Source of the DNA: Phyllobacterium myrsinacearum
Lineage (GTDB): Bacteria > Pseudomonadota > Alphaproteobacteria > Rhizobiales > Rhizobiaceae
Direction of reading: 5' to 3'
NCBI RefSeq assembly: GCF_002980555.1
Contig: NZ_PVBT01000002.1
Location: 558,001-622,000 of the forward strand
Length of the DNA stretch: 64,000 bases
The notes beneath the pieces were generated by a model, which worked only from the letters and a program-made list of their open reading frames with translations, was not told the DNA's origin and did not search any database. Position 1 is the stretch's first letter, and the number at the start of each line of letters is the position of its first letter. The position numbers and the translations under genes are program-made. Positions 18,557 through 27,484 of this stretch are shown here, in pieces.

Positions 18557-21378
18557 GCCAGCGCTCCCCGTATCTTTTCCGGCGTAATCGGCAAATCGTA
18601 GAAGCGCTTGCCGATGGCGTGCGACACGGCATTGGCAAGAGCCGGCACCACCGCAATCATCACGACCTCGGCGATACCCTTGGGCGGGTCGGTTTCCGAA
18701 AGCGGCGCGAGGATTTCGACGGTCTGGGTCCAGACTGCCACGTCTTTCGAACGAGGCAGCTCGTAGCGGTTCCAGTTCCAGGTGCCATCGCCGGGACCAT
18801 CTTCATACAGCGGCAGATACTCCTTCAGCGCATGGCCGATACCCATGGCGATGCCTCCCTGGATTTGCCCGGAAACCAGTTCGGGAACCACCTGGGTTCC
18901 GCACTCCATGATCGAGTGATGCGAAAGCAGGGTGACCTCGCCTGTCGCCGTGTCGACGCTGATTTCGGCCAGTGTCGCCATCGGCGCGTAATAGGTGACG
19001 CCGGCATTGTTGCGCTGGGTGGGCGGATAATGCACCGCCGCCCGGTCGACGAACTGCCAGCCGTCAAGTGTCATGAGCGTTCTGGTTTCGGCGGAGGCGC
19101 CGTCGCCATATTTCAATGCAAGCGCATCGACTGGAAGCCGCACCCGTCCCGCATTCGGGATGTCGAACTCGGCTTCCGTCCATTGCCACCGGTTGAAGGT
19201 ATGGACCGTCACGCCGGTGACGAGACCGAGCCGGTGCGCTTCGGCTGCAACCGCCTCGAAGCGCAACGGCGGCAGCCCGCCTGCATTCACCTCGCCGTTT
19301 TCAAGCCGGATGTCCTCGCGCCGCACGGAGTAGGGGGTCATTGAACCGCCGCCGATGCCGCGCGACCACAGCGACTTCGCCGCCGGCCAAATGGCAAGGT
19401 CGACAAGCGCATGCGCCGCTTGCCGGGTGGCGTGGCCGAGATAATAGACGCTGTTGGTTGCGCTCATCGGCGAGGTGAAACTCGGTGTCCAGCGTGGGTT
19501 TTTGCTGTGCTTGTCCTCGTCTTCCTGAGACATGGTGTATGGCTCATCGGAGGTTTCAAGCGGCATCTGCGGCCAGCGCACCTTGCCGAACTCTGTCTCG
19601 TCGGGAACGCGGCCGAGAATGTCGCCAACCATGATCGCCTGCGACGTGGTCGTGCCTGTCCCGATCTCATGTGCCACATGCGCGAACCTGATCCGGCCCG
19701 ATGCATCGAACTCAAGCGCTGCAAGTGCCGATTCCGCTCCCGTGCCATAGTCCTTCTGCACGTGACCGTAGCCGACGCCGTAGCGCTTGCCGGGATTGGC
19801 GGCATCGAACGCGGCCTTCTTCCCGGCGCGGTTTGTCCACAGCGGATGGTCGCGCGCCTTGAGCAGGATTTCCTCGTTGCGCAGCGCGCCTGCGGGGATG
19901 GCCCCTTGCGTGTTCTTCATTCCGGACTTGAAAACATTCTTCAACCGGAGGTCGATCGCATCCATTTTGAGGATTTCGGCCACCTCGTCGACCATCATTT
20001 CGGTCGCCGACATGGACTGGAGGGTGCCATAGCCTCGCGTTGAGCCCGCGTCGACAGCACGTGAGGCAATGGCCGCGGCCGAAAAATCGCTTTTCGGCAG
20101 ATAGTAGATCGATTGCGCCGCCGTTGCCCCGACGAAGCCCACTGAAAACGAGAAGTTGGGGCGCCCGCCGCCGTCGTTCTTGAAATGGCCGGTCATGGCG
20201 CGAAACTGGCCTGTTTGACGGTCAACGACCAGCGTGTTGTCCATCCAGAAGGCATGCCGCTTCAGTCCCATCTGGAACTGCTCGTAGCGATCATTGGCAA
20301 GCCGTACCGGACGGCCATTGCCATAGAGACCCGCCAGGACGCAGAAGAATGGAAAGATGGAATGATCCTTGGTGCCGTAGCCCACGGTATAACCGACCTT
20401 GAGGTCGACTTCCTTGAGATGGAATTTCGATTTGGAGACGAGGCTCGCCGAAACCTCGGCCACTTCATAGGGCGACTGCGTCGCCATCATGATGTGAAGG
20501 ACACCGGTTGAGGCATCATACCAGACATTGCCGTTGTCTGCCTCCATGGCGGACGCATCGACCGACTGCGAGAAGTATTTGTGTTTGAAAACCAGCAGGT
20601 CGTTGCCGGCGTCGCTGATTTCCTTCTCGATCTGCGCGGCGGCAGCCATGCCGCGCGCCATGGCATTGCCTTCGCCCGCCGCCGGCCATGCCGGTTCGTC
20701 GCCGGCAAAACCGCCATAGATCACAGCATCCTTCAGCGGCGAGTAGCGGTCATCCGCGTCAGGCGTGCCGCCGTCGATACGCACATAACGCGCCGCGCCA
20801 TAGTGGGCCGGATGGCTGTAAGGCGCCTTGCCGCCATAGCGGACCACCGTATCGTCGAAGCGTATCAGCCGCTTTGCCGCGTCGTAACGGGCGAAGTCAT
20901 GATAGACGAGGAGTGCGACCGGCTGCCCGAGCAGCCGGGCTGTCTGCCCTTTCGGCACGAAGAATACATCACCATAAAAGCCTTCGCCCGGGATGGTGAT
21001 ATCGTCGGCAACGAGATCTTCGTGAAGAACGACGCGATCGGGTTTCAAGTCGTCGCCGAGAAGGCTCAGGTCGATGCCTTCGAATATGCGATCTGCTTTG
21101 GTCGCATGCAGCATGAAGGCGTGCGCCTGCTCCTTCGGCCAGTTTTCAAGATCGCGGGCGCGGTAGTCGCGCGCGAAGGTCTTTCCACCGGTAACCTTGG
21201 CAATGGCGTCGAGCCGGTATTTCGGCTTGCCATCGGCCTTGAGCCAGTCCGGCCCGGGCAGGGGAGGTGTTTGAACGAGTGCAGCCTGAGCCGGTGCCGA
21301 GAGAAAAGATACCTTGATGGCAATGCCTGCCGCGACGCTGCCTTTGATAAAGGTTCTGCGCGAAACATTGGGCCTCAT
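18553..21378 (-). CDS. Tat-exported molybdopterin subunit of aldehyde/isoquinoline oxidoreductase family
   Basis: 941 aa. The start has a twin-arginine signal (SRRTFIKGSVAAGIAIK). The remainder aligns in outline with IorB-type xanthine oxidase family Mo subunits: a short aldehyde-oxidase a/b-hammerhead part, then the Mo-binding halves, with GIAEVVMIAVVPALANAV near the C-terminus carrying the Glu at the usual catalytic GxxE position. It should oxidise an aldehyde or N-heterocycle in the periplasm with water as oxygen donor. The operon order is Mo subunit, 2Fe-2S, cytochrome c. The substrate is not deducible; no dedicated maturation chaperone gene is adjacent. Confidence 0.9.
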   Translation of the reverse strand: MRPNVSRRTFIKGSVAAGIAIKVSFLSAPAQAALVQTPPLPGPDWLKADGKPKYRLDAIAKVTGGKTFARDYRARDLENWPKEQAHAFMLHATKADRIFEGIDLSLLGDDLKPDRVVLHEDLVADDITIPGEGFYGDVFFVPKGQTARLLGQPVALLVYHDFARYDAAKRLIRFDDTVVRYGGKAPYSHPAHYGAARYVRIDGGTPDADDRYSPLKDAVIYGGFAGDEPAWPAAGEGNAMARGMAAAAQIEKEISDAGNDLLVFKHKYFSQSVDASAMEADNGNVWYDASTGVLHIMMATQSPYEVAEVSASLVSKSKFHLKEVDLKVGYTVGYGTKDHSIFPFFCVLAGLYGNGRPVRLANDRYEQFQMGLKRHAFWMDNTLVVDRQTGQFRAMTGHFKNDGGGRPNFSFSVGFVGATAAQSIYYLPKSDFSAAAIASRAVDAGSTRGYGTLQSMSATEMMVDEVAEILKMDAIDLRLKNVFKSGMKNTQGAIPAGALRNEEILLKARDHPLWTNRAGKKAAFDAANPGKRYGVGYGHVQKDYGTGAESALAALEFDASGRIRFAHVAHEIGTGTTTSQAIMVGDILGRVPDETEFGKVRWPQMPLETSDEPYTMSQEDEDKHSKNPRWTPSFTSPMSATNSVYYLGHATRQAAHALVDLAIWPAAKSLWSRGIGGGSMTPYSVRREDIRLENGEVNAGGLPPLRFEAVAAEAHRLGLVTGVTVHTFNRWQWTEAEFDIPNAGRVRLPVDALALKYGDGASAETRTLMTLDGWQFVDRAAVHYPPTQRNNAGVTYYAPMATLAEISVDTATGEVTLLSHHSIMECGTQVVPELVSGQIQGGIAMGIGHALKEYLPLYEDGPGDGTWNWNRYELPRSKDVAVWTQTVEILAPLSETDPPKGIAEVVMIAVVPALANAVSHAIGKRFYDLPITPEKIRGALA

Positions 21379-21532
21379 GTTTTCCTCCGAACAATTGCCA
21401 ACAATCTAGCGCGCCATTTGTTGTATAGATAGAGCGGGCGCAATTTTAGTGTCAAATAATACACGGTACTGCCGGCGAAGAAGTCACCGTTCTATGGTCG
21501 GACTGTTTGGATGTACACCAACTATTTGCTGG

Positions 21533-21552
21533 TTGTTTAGCCCTCTAAACAA
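21533..21552. repeat. short palindrome between DUF2971 gene and Mo-hydroxylase operon
   Basis: TTGTTTAG (21533-21540) and CTAAACAA (21545-21552) are perfect 8-bp arms around CCCT. It lies downstream of the DUF2971 stop and about 155 bp upstream of the Mo-subunit start. It could be an operator for the operon or a weak terminator; the AT-rich stem favours an operator. Confidence 0.35.
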
Positions 21553-21617
21553 GTGCTGCGGCCGCAAGATCGATAAGCGCCTTGGCCGCACCGCGCATTG
21601 CCGGGTGTTCAAACGCT

Positions 21618-22598
21618 CTACCCCATGGCTTTGGTGCGAACCGGCAACTTCGACATGATGACTTTCGCAGCGGGTTGCTGCACATTTTTTTCGGCCAGTT
21701 TTGACACGATTTCTTCCCGGACCGCCTCGGCATGCATGGAAGGGCCGATAATGACCCGCGAGATCAGCTGGGGAAATTCCAGTCCGGTGATGTTCTCCAT
21801 CGGCCGGTTCTTGAGGGGGAGTGTGTACATCGTCCGGTTGCTGCCTTCGACGCCGGAATTATGCTTGGTGAGCAGTGTCGACGGCCACAGAAGCGGGTTG
21901 GTCAAGACACGCCATTCCCGCTCGTCGCCAAGCCCAGGGTGCTTGGAACATGTGGCGGCAAAGAGCAGCATCAGGAAGATGACTTCACGCAGCAGGGCCC
22001 GGTTGGTCCGGGCGATGAACTGCTCATTCTCCAACAGAGTGGCGGCAACCGTTTCAAACTCGCCGATAAACTGTTGTCTTGTCCAATATGCAACCGGGCT
22101 CGAATAGGCTTTCAGTGCCTGCGCTACCTGCATGAACGGCAAGGTATCGACAACGACCGCGACACCGGTGACATCCCGTTCAAAGGCCCGCCACAAAGAC
22201 AGGCGCCCGGTATTGCTCTCGGCAGGATCGTGTTCGGCGACGGACAGGACATAGGTCTCGTTTCGCACATCCGGCAGCCGGTCCTGAAATTTCCTGACGC
22301 CTTCACTCCAAACACCCGGTGCGCACCGGTCAAGCGCGTCGGCGAGCGCCGTGCCGCCGGAACGGCCGATCCAGTCCTGCAGTCTCTCCACGCCGATCTC
22401 AAGGTCGTGGTGATCGTTCATATCGCGGGTGTTCTGGAACTCGATCTCTCCGCTGTCGAGAATGTCGAGCAGATTCTTCGACGTGGTGTAATGGACGAAC
22501 CGGGATTCCGGCGTGATGGCCGCACGGCTTTTGAAGGTACTCGGCATGAAGATGCTGAGAATTCTGACAACGGCCGGATCCCAATTTTCCATAGACAT
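21618..22598 (-). CDS. DUF2971-type protein of unknown function
   Basis: 326 aa from ATG 22598, which has AAGGAAC just upstream. The pattern fits DUF2971: an N-terminal VHYTTSKNLLDILDSGEIEF block, a middle SLWRAFERDVTGVAVVVD block, and a later DEREWRVLTNP block. No signal peptide or TM segments are evident, so it is probably cytoplasmic. It stands alone between the Mo-hydroxylase operon and the MBL-fold gene. Members of this family are often found near mobile or defence genes, but nothing here shows such a role. Confidence 0.65.
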   Translation of the reverse strand: MSMENWDPAVVRILSIFMPSTFKSRAAITPESRFVHYTTSKNLLDILDSGEIEFQNTRDMNDHHDLEIGVERLQDWIGRSGGTALADALDRCAPGVWSEGVRKFQDRLPDVRNETYVLSVAEHDPAESNTGRLSLWRAFERDVTGVAVVVDTLPFMQVAQALKAYSSPVAYWTRQQFIGEFETVAATLLENEQFIARTNRALLREVIFLMLLFAATCSKHPGLGDEREWRVLTNPLLWPSTLLTKHNSGVEGSNRTMYTLPLKNRPMENITGLEFPQLISRVIIGPSMHAEAVREEIVSKLAEKNVQQPAAKVIMSKLPVRTKAMG

Positions 22599-22765
22599 GT
22601 TCCTTGGATTTGATGCAAAGCCGCCAATGCGCTCGCAGCACACCGGTATGCACCGGTTGCCTTAATTTTCAAGGGGCTATCTACAGGCCAAGGATGAGAT
22701 TCGCGCCGCCGCTCCATTGCAACAGACAATTGAGAGAATGAATTCAACGGCTTATATCTGGAACC

Positions 22766-23746
22766 CTAGAGAATCGAACTGTAGTTGAGAGGCACCCAAT
22801 CGTAGTTGGAGCTGTCACGGCGCACATGTCCAATGCCGGGGAAGGAGATGTGCGCGCCTGCGACAAGGTAACCCTCATTGGCAGCCTCGCTGAACGCTGC
22901 TTGTCTGGAGATGATGGCCTTCTCCGAGTCTTCGTCGAATGCGATTGCAATACCAGGCTCGTCAAATTGGACGATATCGCCGTGGGTGATGTCGCCCCAG
23001 ATCACCAGTTTCCGTCCCTGGCTTTCAAGCACAACTGAGGAATGACCCGGCGTGTGGCCCGTGCGAAGGATTGTCTTGAAGCCCGGTATGGGTTCGGCAT
23101 TGTCGGCGAAGGTCCTGAGCTTTCCGGCGTCGATGTAAGGGTTGATCGCCTCGATTGCTTCCCTATAAAGCCCCTTCTTTGTATCCGGAGCGGCCTTTGC
23201 GTGCAGAGGATTCAGCCAGTAATCGACATCCCGTTTATTGACGTGCAGCAGGGCATTGGGGAAAGCGCGCTTGCCATCCGCAATCAAGCCACCCGAATGA
23301 TCCGTGTGAATATGGGTCAGGAGCACATCGTCGATCTGCTCGGGTTGATAGCCCGCCGCCTGAATATTCCCGATGAGCTTACCAAGGGTCGGCCCGAGAT
23401 ACGTACCGGTGCCTGCGTCTATCAGAACCAGCCGGTCACCCGTATTGACAAGATAGGCGTTGACCGAGGCTTCGGAGGGAGATGACTGAAACACACCGGA
23501 CAATACCTTGTCGATATGGTCGGGCGTTGTATGGTTGTACAGCGTATTGAGAGGTATTTTGACGGTGCCGTCGGAGAGCGCCACTATTTCATAGGCGCCG
23601 AGCATCAGCCGGTGATAGGCTGGCGCTATGCTCTTGATTTGAGCCGCACGAGCGAAAGCTTCGAGCGGTGTCAATGCTGAAAGAGCCGTTGCTCCAAGCA
23701 TCAATAGCGCTGTTCCCTTGAGCATCGATCTGCGTGTTGTCGTCAT
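22766..23746 (-). CDS. Tat-exported metallo-beta-lactamase-fold hydrolase
   Basis: 326 aa from ATG 23746. A twin-arginine signal (TTRRSMLKGTALLML) precedes the MBL domain, whose metal motif HIHTDHSGG is intact with downstream ligands in TGHTPGHSS and WGDITHGD. The layout is like lactonase/hydrolase-type exported MBL proteins. A dyad at 23782-23797 lies between it and a divergent LysR gene, which probably regulates it. The substrate is unknown; a quorum-signal lactone or ester hydrolase is possible but untested. Confidence 0.85.
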   Translation of the reverse strand: MTTTRRSMLKGTALLMLGATALSALTPLEAFARAAQIKSIAPAYHRLMLGAYEIVALSDGTVKIPLNTLYNHTTPDHIDKVLSGVFQSSPSEASVNAYLVNTGDRLVLIDAGTGTYLGPTLGKLIGNIQAAGYQPEQIDDVLLTHIHTDHSGGLIADGKRAFPNALLHVNKRDVDYWLNPLHAKAAPDTKKGLYREAIEAINPYIDAGKLRTFADNAEPIPGFKTILRTGHTPGHSSVVLESQGRKLVIWGDITHGDIVQFDEPGIAIAFDEDSEKAIISRQAAFSEAANEGYLVAGAHISFPGIGHVRRDSSNYDWVPLNYSSIL

Positions 23747-23781
23747 GGCCGTCTCCAATTGCCTGTAGCAACTCTTTTGAA

Positions 23782-23797
23782 TTGCAGCTTCATGCAA
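23782..23797. promoter_or_regulatory. candidate LysR operator
   Basis: TTGCA (23782-23786) and TGCAA (23793-23797) are perfect arms six bases apart in the 95-bp divergent gap between the MBL-fold gene and the LysR gene. The symmetry fits a LysR-type recognition site, although not the exact T-N11-A form. Confidence 0.4.
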
Positions 23798-23841
23798 AAC
23801 AGGTATTGGTGATCAGTCCAGCAATCAAATCGATATGAAGA

Positions 23842-24771
23842 ATGAACTCCATCGATCATTTCAATCTACGCTCGTTCGATCTCAATCTGCTTGTTGCGTT
23901 TGACGCCATGATGCAGGATCGCAGCGTTACGAAGGCCGCGGCACGTTTGAAAATCCAGCAGCCCGCCATGAGTCACAATCTCGCAACGCTGCGTTTGCTG
24001 CTGCAAGACGACCTGTTCATACGTATGGGACAGATCATGCAGCCGACGGCGAAAGCCCAGGCGCTGTCGGTACCGATCCGCCTTGCATTGAATCAGGCGC
24101 AATCGGCCCTGAATGCCCGTGTTGCTTTTTCCCCGGAAACAGAAGAGAGAACATTCCGCCTTGGTCTTTCCAGCGAAATAGAGCTTCTGCTTCTGCCTGA
24201 TCTGACGGCACGGCTGCAAGCGCAAGCACCCGGTATCAAGGTGCTTTCCCGCGTTGCGCATCCTGATCAGGTCGAGGCGATGATCGATATGCAGGCCATT
24301 GATCTGGCGGTGGGATGCTCGCACCACAATGGACCGCGCTACAACAGCGAGGTGATGTTCGACGCGCATGTCATGTGTTGTTTTAATCCGCTGCTTCTGG
24401 ATTTGGACGTGCCGGTAGACAGGCAAACCTACCTGTCCCAAAGGCATGCGGTTGTCTCGCAGACAGAAAGCCTGCACGGTTGTGTGAAAGAGGCACTTGA
24501 ACACGCGGGTGTTGATCTGGATGTTGTGGCTGCGGCGCCAGACTTTTTGTCGGTCCTTTCAACCGCAATGAAAGCGCCTGTTATTGCAACTGTGGCTGCT
24601 CGCGTGGCTCTCAAATACGGGCCCGTCCTGGGTCTGCGGGTTAGTCCCGTTCCACTGGATCTCAAGTTCCCGCCAGTTACTATGGTGTGGTCACATTATG
24701 CCGGCAAGGATCCGGCCAGTCTTTGGATGAGGCGTCAGATCAGGGAAAGTTTTGAAATGGCACCTGTCTGA
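23842..24771 (+). CDS. LysR-family transcriptional regulator (NodD-like subgroup)
   Basis: 309 aa. The N-terminus (LRSFDLNLLVAFDAMMQDRS, then VTKAAARLKIQQPAMSHNLA) has the NodD/LinR-type opening and the helix-turn-helix. The C-terminal half is a standard effector-binding domain, ending with a MVWSHYAGKDPASLWMRRQI block typical of the NodD/NahR subgroup. It is divergent from the exported MBL hydrolase and probably activates it. No nod genes are in this window, so the resemblance is to the subgroup only. Confidence 0.9.
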   Translation: MNSIDHFNLRSFDLNLLVAFDAMMQDRSVTKAAARLKIQQPAMSHNLATLRLLLQDDLFIRMGQIMQPTAKAQALSVPIRLALNQAQSALNARVAFSPETEERTFRLGLSSEIELLLLPDLTARLQAQAPGIKVLSRVAHPDQVEAMIDMQAIDLAVGCSHHNGPRYNSEVMFDAHVMCCFNPLLLDLDVPVDRQTYLSQRHAVVSQTESLHGCVKEALEHAGVDLDVVAAAPDFLSVLSTAMKAPVIATVAARVALKYGPVLGLRVSPVPLDLKFPPVTMVWSHYAGKDPASLWMRRQIRESFEMAPV

Positions 24772-24961
24772 ATGGCGGGTAATTAGACATTCCGAAGTGA
24801 GCTTGGATTTGCACGGTCTCCCTCAGATGGCCGGTGTGAATGATTCTCTGGAGCCTCTTTTCGCTGCACTGCTCCGGTAACGTGCGATTTCATAGGCGAT
24901 GCGCATTATCCATTGGCATCATTATTCCTTTGCGGGAAGATGGGAGAAAAAGGGGTCCCTC

Positions 24962-25852
24962 ATGAACTTGCGCTTTGTCGAAACATTTCTCTGGATCGTC
25001 CGCCTCGGCAGTTTTAGTGCCGCGGCGGAAAAATTGAACACAACCCAGGCCTCGATTTCCAACCGTATCGCAACGTTGGAACGTGAACTGGGCGTGCAAT
25101 TGTTCGATCGCGATACGCGCACGGTCAAACTCACGCCCGTTGGCCAGCAGGCTGTCGCGAAGGCCGAGGACATCGTGAAAGCCGTCAGCGAGTTCCGTGA
25201 AGCGATCGCCGATCCGACGAGCCTCAAGGGTTCGGTCAGCATCGGAACCATCGATTCCATCGTGCACTCGTTTTTGCCGCGTCTCGTCGAGCGGGTTCAG
25301 GAGCGCTATCCGGGTATCGCCATCGACCTGAATGTCGATACGAGTCTCAACGTGGCGCGGGAAATCATCGAGCGGAAAATTGATCTGGCGCTGATCATGG
25401 GGCCGGCGCTCGATCACGGCCTGGTCAATATCGATCTGGGCACCTATCGCTGCGTCTGGGTGGCAAGCCCGAAATACGGCCTGGCGGGAAAGCCGCTGAC
25501 GCTTGCGGATATTGCAAGTTATCCCCTGTTGGCCTTTTCCAAGGGCAGTGTGCCCCATCACGGCCTGCTGCAGCAGTTTCGCGAAGCTGGCCTTGAGGCG
25601 CCAACAATCTCAAATTCGAATTCGCTGGCAACAATCATGCGCCTCGCCAAGGACGGCCTCGGAATAGCACCTTTGCCGCGGGTTATTCTCGGGGACTATG
25701 TCGATACTGGCGCGCTGGAGATCCTCGACGTTACGCCCGTGTTCCACCCGCTGACATTTCATGCGGTCTATGCGGATCATCCGGACAGCCTGTTGCCCTC
25801 GATCATTGCGCAGATGGCGGCTGAAGTATCCCTTTGCATGGCCGACGCCTGA
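24962..25852 (+). CDS. LysR-family transcriptional regulator
   Basis: 296 aa. The helix-turn-helix GSFSAAAEKLNTTQASISNR and the linker (VQLFDRDTRTVKLTPVGQQA) are clear; an effector domain follows. ATG 24962 is used. It lies on the same strand, about 110 bp ahead of the nitrilase-RraA-ABC operon, and is the best candidate to sense that operon's substrate. The effector is unknown. Confidence 0.9.
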   Translation: MNLRFVETFLWIVRLGSFSAAAEKLNTTQASISNRIATLERELGVQLFDRDTRTVKLTPVGQQAVAKAEDIVKAVSEFREAIADPTSLKGSVSIGTIDSIVHSFLPRLVERVQERYPGIAIDLNVDTSLNVAREIIERKIDLALIMGPALDHGLVNIDLGTYRCVWVASPKYGLAGKPLTLADIASYPLLAFSKGSVPHHGLLQQFREAGLEAPTISNSNSLATIMRLAKDGLGIAPLPRVILGDYVDTGALEILDVTPVFHPLTFHAVYADHPDSLLPSIIAQMAAEVSLCMADA

Positions 25853-25963
25853 TAGTTCCGGTCTGGCCCATAAGAAAATTCTATAGGATTGCTCAATTAT
25901 TTCGAGTTTGTCTGGAGCCGATATTTTCCGCACGATCCCTTCATCAACAATGGAGGAATGAGC

Positions 25964-26767
25964 GTGAAAGTAAGTCTGATCCAAATGAACTCGCAGGATA
26001 GCAAGTCCGCCAATCTCGAAACGGCCGCGCGGCTGATCAATGAAGCTGTCGAGAATGAGTCACCAGATCTTGTCGTTCTGCCGGAATATTACGCCTTTCT
26101 CGGCGAAGGGCGGGAGAACATCTACGCCAATGGCGAAACCTTCCCCGATGGCGATGGTTATCGCCTGATGGCGGGTCTTGCCGCCCGGCACAAGGTAACC
26201 ATCCACGCCGGCAGCATCGTCGAACAGGACGGCAACAAATATTACAATACCACCATTGTATTCGGTCCGGACGGCAGGGAACTGGCAAAGTACCGGAAGA
26301 TTCACCTTTTCGACGTGGATACACCAGGCGGCGCGATCTATCGCGAATCCGATACGATCAGCCGTGGTGAGGACATTGTCACCTACCAGGTGGGTGACAC
26401 CAAAGTTGGTTGTGCCATCTGCTATGACGTCCGCTTCCCCGAACTCTTCCGCAAGCTGCGTGACGAGGGTGCCGAGGTCATCGTCCTCCCGGCCGCCTTC
26501 ACCCTGATGACCGGCAAGGATCATTGGGAGGTTCTGGCCCGCGCCCGCGCGATCGAAACACAGACCTATTTCCTCGCCGTCGGCCAGACGCTTTCCAATT
26601 CAGAGGGGCGCAAATGGTGCTGGGGGCATTCGATGGTCATCGATCCGTGGGGGCATGTCGTGGCGCAGTGCTCCGATGGTGTCGGAACCACCAGTTCCAA
26701 GCTCGACCTGAGCTACGTCGCCAAGGTGCGCGGTGATGTGCCCGTCGCCCGCCATCACGTTCTCTAA
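25964..26767 (+). CDS. carbon-nitrogen hydrolase (nitrilase superfamily amidohydrolase)
   Basis: 267 aa from GTG 25964. GGAGG at 25952-25956 is seven nt before this GTG but only one nt before ATG 25958, so GTG is favoured. The Glu-Lys-Cys triad is visible: Glu in VVLPEYYAF, Lys in YRKIHLFDVD, Cys in GCAICYDVRFPELFR. Length and motifs fit the omega-amidase/N-carbamoyl-amide branch of the nitrilase superfamily. The neighbours (RraA-like protein and a polyamine-type importer) suggest it hydrolyses an imported amide or amine-derived compound. The exact substrate is unknown. Confidence 0.9.
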   Translation: MKVSLIQMNSQDSKSANLETAARLINEAVENESPDLVVLPEYYAFLGEGRENIYANGETFPDGDGYRLMAGLAARHKVTIHAGSIVEQDGNKYYNTTIVFGPDGRELAKYRKIHLFDVDTPGGAIYRESDTISRGEDIVTYQVGDTKVGCAICYDVRFPELFRKLRDEGAEVIVLPAAFTLMTGKDHWEVLARARAIETQTYFLAVGQTLSNSEGRKWCWGHSMVIDPWGHVVAQCSDGVGTTSSKLDLSYVAKVRGDVPVARHHVL

Positions 26768-26778
26768 GAGGTAAAATC

Positions 26779-27450
26779 ATGTTTGAAGTCAATGAAATGC
26801 CGCGTCAGATCAATGCCGATCTGATCAAGCTGATGGAACAGGTCGAAACGGCGACGATCGGACACTTCCTGCATTCGGGTTTTATCGACCGGGAAATCCG
26901 CGCGGTCCTGCCGGAAAAACGTGTGGCGGGAACGGCCGTTACGGTTCGCATCCCCCACGCCGACTCGACAATCCTGCATTACCTGACCAAGCTGGTACGG
27001 CCGGGTGATTTCGTCGCTATCGAGCGGTGCGGCGATGACCGCCATGCCTGCTGGGGCGGTGTCGTTACCCACGCCATGAAACTGGCGGGTATCGTCGGAG
27101 CCGTGATCGATGGGCCTGCGACGGATTTTTCTGAAATCCGCAAGGTTGAAATGCCGATGTGGTGCCGCGGACCGTCACCGATAACAACAAAAATTTTGGG
27201 ATTGGAGGGCGCAATTAACGTCCCGGTCACAGTCGGCGGTCAGGTTGTCAGGCCAGGTGATGCCATCATTGCCGATGAGAGCGGCATCGTTGTTCTCTCA
27301 CCCTCTCAGGCCCGCGCTGCGACGGAAAAAGCACTTGGCATGCAGGAAAATGAAATCACACTGCTTGAGCGCCTGCGCAACGGTGAGTTTCTTCCCGATA
27401 TTTCAGGTGCAACGAAAATCGTGGAGGGTCAAAAGCGCCAGGTTGCCTGA
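26779..27450 (+). CDS. RraA-like family protein (HMG/CHA aldolase-type)
   Basis: 223 aa. The RraA fold is marked by the central GAVIDGPATDFSEIRK block (the conserved G-x-x-x-D-G and Arg region) and the C-terminal VRPGDAIIADESGIVVLS block. Family members include 4-hydroxy-4-methyl-2-oxoglutarate aldolase/oxaloacetate decarboxylase and the RNase E inhibitor RraA. In place of the usual D-G-x-x-R-D the sequence reads D-G-P-A-T-D, so the catalytic Arg position differs and aldolase activity is uncertain. It is in the operon 11 bp after the nitrilase, which favours a catabolic role. Confidence 0.82.
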   Translation: MFEVNEMPRQINADLIKLMEQVETATIGHFLHSGFIDREIRAVLPEKRVAGTAVTVRIPHADSTILHYLTKLVRPGDFVAIERCGDDRHACWGGVVTHAMKLAGIVGAVIDGPATDFSEIRKVEMPMWCRGPSPITTKILGLEGAINVPVTVGGQVVRPGDAIIADESGIVVLSPSQARAATEKALGMQENEITLLERLRNGEFLPDISGATKIVEGQKRQVA

Positions 27451-27484
27451 TCGAAAACAATCAACTCAAAAAAAGGGGAACGAG

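Noticed and set aside
23842-24771. Calling the NodD-like LysR gene nodD
   Set aside because: No nod box or nod genes are present, and the divergent gene is an MBL-fold hydrolase.
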